This document shows positions 11,282-20,933 of a stretch of 64,000 nucleotides of DNA, in pieces (positions within the stretch are counted from its first letter, which is position 1; the number at the start of each line of letters is the position of its first letter). Made by a program: the position numbers and the translations under genes. The notes under the pieces were generated by a model, which worked only from the letters and a program-made list of their open reading frames with translations, did no database searches and had not been told where the DNA came from. The DNA is from Corylus avellana (Eukaryota > Streptophyta > Magnoliopsida > Fagales > Betulaceae), in the NCBI RefSeq assembly GCF_901000735.1, contig NC_081544.1, positions 9,735,608 through 9,799,607 on the forward strand, given 5' to 3'.

Positions 11282-11725
11282 CTAAGAAGTGATAAAATTG
11301 GGTGTTAAGGACTGGAACCAATGTTTGGCTTTTTCCTTGAGGGAGAAAGGAAAAAGACGCATCCTTAGGGCATCCTCAGTGAATCCATTCATTTTAGTGG
11401 TCTCACAGATTGATTCAAAATCACTGAGGAATTCATAAGTATTTTCAATGCTATGCCCTAAGAAAGAAGGTAAACTTCGTATAATGCTAGGCTTAATTTC
11501 ATAATGGGTTGCCGTAATTTCCGGCAACCGGAGACATGTGGGAGTAGTGTACGTGGTAGGAAGATAGTGATCTTGCAATGCTACGTGGTTACCATCCCCC
11601 ATGGTCTCAGTGGAACGTTTTTCTAGCAAATTAGAGTTCTTTTGGGATCTAATTTGTCTAAGAGTGCGTTCAATTTCAAGGTCGCAAGAAATTAATGGAA
11701 AAGATAAAGAACGATGACCTAGCAT
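11282..11725 (-). pseudogene. Athila gag, N-terminal part
   Basis: The segment IKPSIIRSLPSFLGHSIENTYEFLSDFESICETTKMNGFTEDALRMRLFPFSLKEKAKHWF, seen here in pieces, matches the start of plant Gypsy gag (for example FHGHSIEN-like and RLFPFSLKEKAKHW). The likely original start is MGDGNHVALQDH at about 11602; the codons before it may be leader. The TAG and TAA stops at its end fit TGG and CAA codons. Confidence 0.85.
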
Positions 11726-11829
11726 AAACTAAACAGAAATTTAAAAGAAAACAGAAAAAAAAAAAAAAGCTAAAATAGAAAACAAACAAGCTCACAAACG
11801 GCCTTAGTGTGCACTTAGGGTCTGGATGC

Positions 11830-11995
11830 ACGATGCCGCAAGTGCGCTCGATCGAACTGCAGGGTGCGCTCGAGCGTACTGCCGCAGATGGGTGCGAGTG
11901 CAAGAGTAGAAGGCTCGAGCGCTGCTGGCTAGGATCCTACTGAAGTTTGGCCGTGACTCGATTGCACACGGGCTGCGCTCGATCGCAATCACAGA
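11830..11995. repeat. GCGCTCGAGC motif array in the 5' leader of the Athila element
   Basis: The third internal cluster of GTGCGCTCGATCG and GTGCGCTCGAGCG variants, between the primer-binding site and gag. It is the same motif family as in both LTR U3 regions. Confidence 0.75.
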
Positions 11996-12139
11996 GAAGT
12001 CAGCTTACGGACCTGTTTGCAGTTTCTAAAAAAATAAAATCAACACAAAACAGAATTAAAAATTAGCAACTTAAAACAGGGAAATAAATTATTAAGCTAA
12101 AATTAATCTCTAAAATTTGACAATAAAACCGTTAAGCAG

Positions 12140-12157
12140 TCCCCGGCAACGGCACCA
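12140..12157 (-). other. Primer-binding site, tRNA-Asp type
   Basis: On the minus strand TGGTGCCGTTGCCGGGGA begins five bases inside the 5' LTR. It differs by one base from the TGGCGCC... site that pairs with the 3' end of plant tRNA-Asp, the primer used by Athila elements. It fixes the orientation of the element. Confidence 0.88.
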
Positions 12158-12162
12158 AAAAT

Positions 12163-13450
12163 TGATGTGGTATTTTTGTGACCAAAAATATCAATTATAA
12201 AAATTACCACTCACAATAGAACGAATCCCGTAGGATAGGGCTATATTGAGAGTGTCAAACCTCAAGGACTGCAGGAGGTTAATTATCAAAATTTAAAAGA
12301 TTAAAATCAACTTAATTAAAAGAGAATGATTTGTTTGTGTGAATTTGAAGTGCATAAAATAAACGGAAATAAAATAAGTAAATGTATGAGAGAGAGAGTA
12401 GGGTATTGACTTCACCACAATCCGCACATCAATAGTTAACCATATTTAATTCTAACACTTCATTTTATGCATGTTATAATTCAACAATAAAACATATAAA
12501 AATAATTTCATACAATCAACGGAATAGCATAACCCATCTTCAGTTGGCACGGACCGTCTACCTAAATTATTCTAAACTAGGGTGTAGTACGATCCGTCTT
12601 CCCTAGGCATGGCCTATCTAACCCTATTGATTGCATGCCAATTAAGAACCATTGTATAACCATCATTCTTATAATCACAGAAAATAAGAATGATTTGAGT
12701 TCAATAATAGTAAAATAATTTATAAGACAAGATAAGAATTTTACTAATATTGAATTGGAATGTAAAGAACAATTGCAATTAATATGAAGAACAGAAATCA
12801 ATTGTAGCAATCCTCAGAGTTATACAATCAAATGCATAAATTGATAGACTAAAAATTAAATACAATCAAACCATTGTGCTTGGAAAGGGCTACATCAATA
12901 TCCCACAATTGGGTTTAGCTGCTCATGATCTCCTAAGCTCCACAGACTATTTTACTGAATTTTTGCTTTAGAAGCGGTGTGTTTGTTTACAATGTTTAGA
13001 GCCCTATTTATAGGGATTAGGAGAACCCTAAAAACCCTAGAAACCCTGAGAAAACCAGAGAGCAGTCTCCCAGTCCAATTGGGAGACTGAAATCCAAGTC
13101 CATGTTGGAGAGGAATTCTTGCCGTGCATTGTACACTCGAGTGCGCTCGATCCAAGACTTGGTGCACTCGAGCGCAGTGCGCTCGAGCCTAGCTGGTTTG
13201 CGCGCGAGCGCAGGCATGCGCTTGATCCTTGATCGCAGACGCTCGAGTGCAGTGCGCTCGGTCTAAGGAGTGTTGTGCTCGATCCTAGTTCCAGAATGCT
13301 CAACTTTTTGATCTTTTAAGCCCAATTTCCAATGGTTTGTCAAATAAGACCTGAAACACAAGAACAAAACAAAATCAAACAAATAACAATGCTAAGGAAT
13401 TAACATATGTAAATTAAGGGGCTTGAATGTGCAACATTCGGCGCTTATCA
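12163..13450 (-). repeat. 5' LTR of the Athila element
   Basis: 1288 bp, the partner of 1989-3275. TATA box TATAAATA on the minus strand at 13005-13012. The U3 array of GCGCTCGAGC motifs spans about 13130-13290. The terminal GGCGCTTATCA is followed by the GGTAT duplication. Scattered substitutions against the left LTR are visible (for example near 12250, 12356 and 12967). Confidence 0.95.
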
Positions 13451-13455
13451 GGTAT
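13451..13455. repeat. Target-site duplication GGTAT (right) of the Athila element
   Basis: Direct match to 1984-1988, immediately after the 5' LTR. Confidence 0.95.
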
Positions 13456-14340
13456 TATTCTTGATCCTTCTCATTTTTACTCTATGAATAATTCTGACTC
13501 TATTACTGTTCACACCTCAACCCCAGTCACCTTACCTTCCCCAGCACAAGTACCTATTCTAAACACTCCCCTAACTACCCCTACTGCCGAATTACTACCA
13601 CCTCCCCCCTGATCCTACCCCCCACCTAGATCAATCCTTACTTCAGCTTTTGCCTGCACCTACTGAACCAGCCTCTCCTCATATTGTCACAAGATCTATG
13701 ACTGGAAACTCCAAACCTAAGTCTTTTCCCAACTATCAGCTATTCCTATCCTTAAAATCAACCAAGCATCCACTAAAATCCTTTCATGCTATACCCTTGC
13801 CTTCTATCCCTACCACATTTGCTCAGGCTGTTTCTAACCCTAAATGGTTTGCTGACTGGATAGTGAACTTGAAGTTTTAGTTGACAATGGTACTTGGGCT
13901 CTCTGCCCTAGGCCTCAACATCGAAACATCATCAAGAATAAGTGGGTTTTTCAGCTAAAGGAAAAATCATATGGCACTATTCAAAGATACAAGGCAAGAC
14001 TAGTGGCTAAGGGTTTCCAACAAAGAGATGGTATTGACTACACTGAAACCTTTAGTCCAGTTATCAAACCAGCCACTATACGGATCCTGCTATCCTTGGC
14101 AATCCACTACAATTGGCCCCTCAAGCAATTGGATGTCTCTAATGCTTTCCTTCATGGTTATTTGAATGAAGAAGTCCTCATGGTGCAACCTACTGGTTTT
14201 GTTGATGCAGCTTTTCTAGATCATGTTTGTAAGCTCAAAAAGGCCCTCTATGGTCTAAAGCAAGCCCCACGAGCATAGTTTTATAGATTGTCACAAGCTC
14301 TTCTCCATCTTGGTTTTCTTGGATCCTTAGTAGATACCTC
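13456..14340 (+). pseudogene. Copia pol, right part: integrase-RT linker and reverse transcriptase N terminus
   Basis: Continues the Copia frame broken at 1988 (DPSHFYS follows on). A proline/serine/threonine-rich linker leads to HIVTRSMTGNSKPK, the conserved HxMxTRxK-like motif before Copia reverse transcriptase. Then come [33 protein letters not shown] sequence (13938-14022), [41 protein letters not shown] and [19 protein letters not shown] at about 14276 stands where the conserved tryptophan follows PRA. Coding ends near 14340 before the YVDD box, at a junction with unrelated repeat sequence, so the 3' half and 3' LTR are missing. Confidence 0.87.
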
Positions 14341-14960
14341 TGTAGACAATGTAATAAGCCACTCATCCATGGCCATGAATTGCAATATCGGCAGGTGATT
14401 CACAAAGAGCAGCCCATTTATGACTCCTCCAATGTCTCATGCATTCTCACCCGTGAGGAAATGGATCTCTCCATTTCCCTGGAAATGAAGAGCGATCATT
14501 TAGTGGATATAGAAAGGTATAGTTGTTCTTTGAATAAATTTTTTAAGACAATTAGACCCCTCTAAATACACTAAATGGATCCCTCCATTTCAGTGAAATG
14601 GAGAGGGTCCTTCTCCCATTTGCGAACCATTCTTTCATAACATAAAGTTTTTGTTTTTTGTTTTTGTAAGTCATTCTCACCCGTGAATCCCATTGTCCCT
14701 AAATTTAATGGAACATAATGCATTAGGCCAAAACAAAATATGGTGAAATTTTGGTCAAACTCAATAGATTTTCACAAGGTTTTAAATTATTCATTTGATA
14801 TCTAAAATCAACTTTTAAATTATTCTTTTATTTATTTTTTGTTGTATTTTTCAATAAAAATTACTTACATTACATTATGGGATGACAAACTTTTAATTTC
14901 ATTCAATTACCTCATAATTTTTCGTTAAATCTCACTCTGTAGAGTTTTCTCTCTTGTTTT
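14341..14960. repeat. Repeat segment paralogous to 34186-34440, 36139-36250, 37784-37900 and 38360-38590
   Basis: Starts TGTAGACAATGTAATAAGCC, nearly the same as at 34188, 36138 and 37775. The part from 'cgtgaatccca' to 'ttacattacattatgg' (about 14685-14880) matches 38470-38585. No coding potential. Shows that the Copia truncation is joined to one copy of a locally duplicated segment. Confidence 0.65.
14457..14623. mobile_element. Small foldback MITE (about 167 bp)
   Basis: This block is absent from the paralogous copy at 38420-38435, where the flanking 'ctcatccgtga' and 'ctattctttcat' are adjacent. The inserted sequence is an imperfect inverted repeat: 'gatcatttagtg' near 14496 faces 'cactaaatggatc' near 14568, and CCATTT/AAATGG blocks recur on each side. 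The superfamily is not determined. Confidence 0.5.
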
Positions 14961-15322
14961 GGCTATACTCTCATGGCAAATATATGGTAAATTGGTAATT
15001 TGATTGAGGATTCGAAGATTGTTCTATATAGTCTTTGTTAGTATATTTTAATAATAGATATGTTCTTTTTCCATAATATGTATAGACTAAGGATGAAAAT
15101 CACATACTTCCATTAATTACCAGACAAACTTTCAATATCTGCCTCTAAAATCTCTTGTAGATGCACAAACACATAAAAGAAAATTGTGTTATGTGTGTGT
15201 AAAGAGACTATTACTCTCAACCCTATTTTTCACATAATAACCTAGTGAAGCTTAATTGGCAAACTTCACTTATATATGGGGAGAGAGTAAATGGCTTTCT
15301 CATATGTCCACAAAATTTGCAC
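14961..15322. other. Intergenic, nothing recognised
   Basis: AT-rich sequence with no protein similarity, tRNA-like boxes or clear repeat partner within the window. Confidence 0.5.
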
Positions 15323-15330
15323 ATCCCATT
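15323..15330. repeat. hAT target-site duplication ATCCCATT (left)
   Basis: Matches 31646-31653 exactly. An 8-bp duplication is the hAT signature. Confidence 0.85.
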
Positions 15331-15500
15331 TAGGGGTGTCAATGCGGGCGGTTAAAAACCGTCCGCTAACCGCTTAATTGTATTAACCGCTAACCGCCTA
15401 ACAGTTATTGGGTTTACTAACCGTAACCACTAACCGCATTTTTATATAATATATTTTTATAATTATAATTATAAAAAAAAATTTATATATATAATATAAT

Positions 15501-15672
15501 CACTTGATCATTAAATCAGAATTTGAGTATTAATATATTATCATTACAATTTATATGATTATATCATATAATCACTTGATCATTAAATCACAATTTGAGT
15601 ATTAATATATTATCACTATAATTTATATGATTATATTACATGATCAATTGATCATTAAATCATTTGATTATA
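15501..15672. repeat. 72-bp AT-rich tandem repeat in the hAT element
   Basis: Units starting CACTTGATCATTAAATCA recur at 15501, 15573 and (as CAATTGATCATTAAATCA) near 15646. Degenerate further copies appear near 16095. Non-coding. Confidence 0.75.
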
Positions 15673-16390
15673 TAATAACAAATTATACAGATATAATATA
15701 ACATAACTCATAAGTATACCAATTCATACTAATACAACAATTAAATATTTAGAGACTTATTTCCAATGTATATTATAAACTTATAAGTCTATATATGTTA
15801 TAAGTCTATATAAGTCTACATATGCATATGAATAATATAAATGTATAATATCAATACTTAATCATATGATTCAATGACAATTCAAATATTTTATTCAAGA
15901 CTTCAAGTGAATCATATTATTAATGTACAATGATGATATGATTCGTATAATATCAAATTAAGTAATTGACATTGGATTAAACAATGACCAATGTGTTACT
16001 TATAAACACAATTTAAGTATTAATGTATTATCATTATAATTTTAGTAATTTATATATTATCACTATAATTGATATGATTATATCACATGATGACTTGATC
16101 ATTAAATCATATGATTATATAATAATAAATAATACATATATAATATGACATAACTCATAAGTTATAAGTCTACAAGTTAATCATATGATTCATGTACAAT
16201 GATAGTCACAATTGATTCAATTGAATTAAACAATATATTACTTATAACTACAATTTAATTAAAGCATTATTAGATACTTTAAGAATTTAGGATTTAAGAG
16301 TTTGAACATTACCATTTACCATTTGCCACTAGATATTAAGTTTAATTCAAAGAAAAAAGATGCCATGGGCCTAAGCGGGCGGAAGCCATA

Positions 16391-16916
16391 GTGAAAATAG
16401 TGAAATCCTTCATAAAACGTTTGATGGACCAATACAATAAGTTTAATGCTAGTGAGTCGTCTGCCATTCAAGCAAATGTAGGAAGTTCAAGTGGTAATTT
16501 GAATGTTGGTTGTGCTGTCTTGGAATTTAGCGACTACCAATTTAGGAAGATGTTTTCCCAACACGTTGAGGAAGAGGATGATTTGGCATGTAAGTCGGAG
16601 TTTGATCGGTATTCATTGGATGAGTGTGAAAAAACAATAAAAAAATTTGATATTTTAGGTTGGTGGAAGGTTAATGCCTCCAAATACCCTATCCTCGCAG
16701 AGATAGCTCGTGATGTATTTGTCATTCCTATTTTCACTATTGCTTCTAAATCCGCATTTAGCACCGGTGGGCGTGTATTGGATTGATTTAGGAGTTCATT
16801 GTCTCCACTTACCACTGAAGCCTTGATTTGCACACACAACTGGATAAAGAACCGCCTAAGCGATGCCGAATTGGAAGAGTTTTTGACAGAATTTGATGAG
16901 CTAGGTAAATGTTTAT
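16391..16916 (+). pseudogene. hAT transposase C-terminal dimerisation domain
   Basis: Contains SEFDRYSLDE, FDILGWWKVNASKYPILAEIARDV, SAFSTGGRVLD, then FRSSLSPLTTEALICTHNW. This is the hAT family dimerisation region at the C terminus of plant Ac-like transposases. A TGA (16784-16786) sits after GGRVLD. The BED zinc finger and catalytic RNase H-like part are not found upstream, where the sequence is AT-rich tandem repeat, so only the 3' portion survives. A possible splice donor follows GATGAGCTAG near 16904. Confidence 0.88.
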
Positions 16917-17662
16917 AAATTAGTTATTTGCAACTTCATTTAGTTTTCATTATTTATTAATTTATTCTAATTATTTATTCATATATGCGACTCAACCTTC
17001 AAGTTCAAGTGCCGCTTCATCTTTTGCCTAGAGGTTTGTTAGTAATGAAGGTTATAATTTTTTGAATTGTCATAGTATTTTAATTACAATACAATTATAT
17101 TAGGCAAGATTTGATATGTGTACATGCTTGTGCCTTAATATTATTATGTTTAAGTTTATAACTTTTCTTCTTTTGATGTCCACAGGATTTGCTAGAGGAC
17201 CAAATGAGATGATTGATGAAGTTTTAATGTTTTATTTGTATCATTTAATATTTTATTTGAACTTATTTTATATTTTTTGTTTGTGTTGAACTTTTTTATA
17301 TATATATATTTTTTTTATATGTTGTGACAGTTATCTGAATTCTGAACTTTTTTTTATATATTGGGTTGAATTTTATATATATATATATATTAAAAAAAAG
17401 AAAAAAAAAATTTAACCGGTTATGATTTAATATTTAAGGAATTTTTTTTAAAGTACAAGTAAATGTAAATTTTGGATCGAATATTTTTGATTTTTCAATA
17501 TGGGCTCTTTTTATAGTAATTGAGCCCAAAAAGACACTAAAAAAAAATTATAAAAAGAAAAAAAAAAAAAAAGCCCAAAAAGCCCTAAAAAAAAAGCTCA
17601 AAAAGGCCCAAAAAGCCCAATTTTGCAAAAGCGGTTAGCGAACGGTTATCTATTTCATTAAC

Positions 17663-17665
17663 CGC
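17663..17665. repeat. CACTA target-site duplication CGC (left)
   Basis: CGC precedes the left terminus and follows the right terminus (31404-31406). A 3-bp duplication is typical of CACTA elements, and it falls inside the hAT subterminal repeat. Confidence 0.75.
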
Positions 17666-17689
17666 CACCACAAAAAAAACAAAAAAAGC

Positions 17690-18105
17690 CAATTATGACG
17701 TGGCAAATAGTAGCAATATTTTGCCACATCAATAAATGCTGACGTGCCAAATCTGGCACGTTAAAAAAAAAAAATTTGACGTGCCAAAAGTGGCCCGTCA
17801 ACATTTATTGACGTGTTGAAAACAACATGTCAGTATTTACTGACATGTCAAATATTGACATGTCAAATATTCACACGTCAGTAAATTTGAATTCAATATA
17901 AATTTAAAACATTTTATTTAAATAACTAATTAATTTTATATTTACTGACGTGTCAGAGTTTGACACGTTAGTAAACATTGACGTGTTATATTGACATGTC
18001 AGGAATTTATAGACGTGGCAATTTAACACGTCAATAGTTCCTGACATGTCAAACTCTGACACGTCAGTAATGATTGACGTGTCAAAGTTACACGTGAGGA
18101 ACTAT
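17690..18105. repeat. Left subterminal repeat array of the CACTA element
   Basis: More than a dozen copies, in both orientations, of a TGACGTGTCA/TGACATGTCA core and its TGACGTGCCA/TGACGTGGCA variants. CACTA elements carry such short subterminal repeats as binding sites for the TNPA-type protein; that function here is by analogy. Confidence 0.8.
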
Positions 18106-18399
18106 ATATATTATTTATTTATACTATATTATATTTATAAATAATATATAATATATATGATCCTTCCCAATTAACATTCAATAAAATTAATTTGTACAAA
18201 ACAAACACTTTACTTCCCCTTTATAACACCGTACCCCATTTCAACATTCAAAAATATAAGAGAATTAATTTCTAACTGTTAGCCATGCATAACAAAAAAA
18301 CGCGTATGCTTTAATTTGGATAGCATATATATATATAGCAAAACCATGCAAAAGGATATATAACATTAATTTAACGTGCATGGTTCAAATTAACCTAAA

Positions 18400-18445
<46 letters not shown>

Positions 18446-19348
18446 CATTTTTCTCGTTCATTTAGAATCTCATTAAAATAATTAAAGTAACATTAGTCAT
18501 ATTAAAGTTTTGACATATATATAATATAAACCAATCACATTAAAATTAATGGTACAATTGTTGTTAATATTGCACTCTATCTCTTCACACCAACCTTATC
18601 AACCGTTAATACTATTTGTTTATTCAAGTTATATTTGTTTATTTGTATGTCGTAATTTCGAATTTTTTTTTTCCCTTGTCTTGTTCTCATCTTAAGTTTA
18701 CATGTCTATATATGCATGTATATATTTGCAGTTTATATGCCATGAGTACTTCAACAAAAGATATATGAGTACTTCAACAAAAAGATGCAAAAACTATAAG
18801 CCTGCAGCTCAGTTCAAAGTTATTTGTTCATTGATCATTTAGTACAAATTTCTATCATTATATTAGTTTGTATTAAGAAAATAAACATGATATATATATA
18901 TATATACATCAAATAAATTCTGACGTCAGGAATCCCTGATGTGCCTATGTGGCACGTCAGGAGGGTGCCTTGGGAAGGCCAGCGCCTGCTGGCCGTCCCA
19001 TCGCGCCCACTCCTCCTTCTTATTTTTTTTTTTTTGTTTTTCCCACTCTCCCTTAATTGCTCTAGCTTTCTTCTCTCCCGCCAGGCAACCAAATCCCTCA
19101 GCACTAAGGAAGCCATTTTTTCTTCTTTTCAATCTTCTCCTCTCTCATCTGCGATCGGCAGAGATCACTCTCCCTCACTCTTCCTCATCTCCTGCTCTCT
19201 CTCTGTCAGCTCTATCTCTCAGCTAGGAGTACTCTCTCTAGCTCTCTAGCTCACTCCCCATCTCCATCGGCCACCTACACTTCGCCGTTGCCATCTCCGG
19301 CGATTCTCCGGCCGAAACTGCTCCGCCAATCTCCTCCATCTCTCTTGC

Positions 19349-19396
<48 letters not shown>

Positions 19397-20933
19397 TTAT
19401 TTTATATATATTGTTTTATTGCATAATATATATTGTGTTGTTTTATCAATTTTATGTTTTATTTTGTCATGAATCTGCATGATGTTTCGTTAATGCACTG
19501 GATTGAGTATTTGTGAGCATTTAATTGAGGTGTTTTTTTTTTTTTTGGAATATCTATTAATTACTTATCATACGTTGGATATGCACATGCATGCAAAATG
19601 ATGTTTCTCATGCTAACTAAGTTTTTGTTTCAAAATATAATTGCTTTTTAAATGTGGCTCTTTTTTTTTTTTGGTTTGTTTAACTGAAAATGTTGGCTTA
19701 TTAGTAAGGAATTTATAGAACATTATGTCAATTTTAATCATTCATTTCAATCGTTTGACCTACTAGTGAAGTGTAGTACGTGGTGATATATAATATTTAT
19801 AGAGATTTAATTTAAGACTTTGTTTAATTAATATTAAAAGTTAATGAGTTTTTTAATATTCAAACATCATAAACGTACATTGAGCCCTTATTAATTTGTA
19901 AGTTATAAATTCACACAACGCGAGGATTCAATCCGAATTACATGGATTTAACGGGAAAAAGAGTTGGCAAAAGTCAAACCTTGTCAAACTTAGAGAGACT
20001 TCAAATGAATAAGTCAAAAGTCATGACTTTGTTGTTTAGACTATTTTTTTATTTCACACTATTGTTTTGAAACAAATCCAATCATAATTAAACACATAAC
20101 ATAAAACACATTTTTATTAAATATATTCAATTCGATTTTTACTTAATTCTATCCCACATAAATTATTTTTTTTCAAACAAAAAAAAAACCATACAAAACG
20201 GATTAAGCTTTTGGTTAATTTGAGGAACTTAGATTTTTCAAGTTGAAATATAATGTATTAAAATTAATATTACCTAAAAACGAGTTGGAATTTTGTTAAA
20301 ATTGTGATTAATATGAAGGAAATTAATCTAATGTGTCAATAACCCATGAAACATCCCAACCAAAAATATTACGAAACCATTTACCATATTTGCAAGACAC
20401 TCAAAATTCCAGCTAACCTTTATATATATCATATAAAAAATAAATAAATAAATCAAACAAAAGAGTTGTATGACCCATGCATGTCATCACCTACTAATGC
20501 CAAAGTTTAACGACATTTAAGCTAGATTTATTTTATTTAGGGTCCTCATAATGAACCTAGCTCGGTAGATGTAATAGAACAACCTTATAAAATAACCTAG
20601 CGATAATTAATTTGTTTAGGGTCTCCGCCAAACAAAATGCTTAAATTTGGATCGAGTCTTTTTTTTTTTTTATTGGTTTTTGTAGATTAATTATAATAGA
20701 TAAGTGTTATAAATACACCCTTTGGTACAGATGAATGTAGATATGCATGAATATGTATATATATTTGGACATAAACAATTTAAACCTATATGATAATATA
20801 TAGGTTTATACTTTTTATGTTGTTCCTAATTCAAATATTTAGGTTTATGTTTATATATATGCATGTGCTTGAAATTAGGTATACATTTTTTAAGTCTTAT
20901 ATATTTATTCCTAATTTATATACGTAGAGAAAA
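18106..20933. other. 5' non-coding region of the CACTA element
   Basis: Mostly AT-rich with no protein similarity. Notable items: an (AT)n run at 18402-18444; a second small cluster of TGACGTCA/GGCACGTCAGG motifs at 18918-18962; a GC- and CT-rich stretch at 18970-19345, unlike its surroundings, with many CTCTCT blocks; an (AT)n run at 19351-19393; and T runs near 19533 and 19660. The CT-rich stretch is in the right place for a promoter and leader of the transposase gene, but that is inference. Confidence 0.45.

Larger units (their letters stand above)
1989..13450 (-). mobile_element. Athila-like Ty3/Gypsy LTR retrotransposon, near full length
   Basis: An 11.46-kb element coded on the minus strand. 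Reading right to left: 5' LTR (12163-13450), aspartate-tRNA-type primer site (12140-12157), gag, protease, reverse transcriptase, RNase H, integrase, a further ORF in the env-like position, a G-rich tract, and the 3' LTR (1989-3275). Both LTRs begin TG and end CA on the plus strand. The domain order, tRNA-Asp primer site, large size and extra 3' ORF fit the Athila lineage. All coding regions carry stops or a frameshift, so this copy is non-autonomous. The two LTRs differ at scattered sites, so the insertion is not very recent. Confidence 0.93.

Noticed and set aside
2231..13303. CRISPR-like array in the GCGCTCGAGC repeats
   Set aside because: Repeats are short, irregular, palindromic and degenerate, with no uniform spacers, and the context is a plant retrotransposon.
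18402..19393. Long (AT)n tracts as replication or matrix-attachment signals
   Set aside because: Simple microsatellites; nothing else supports a function.
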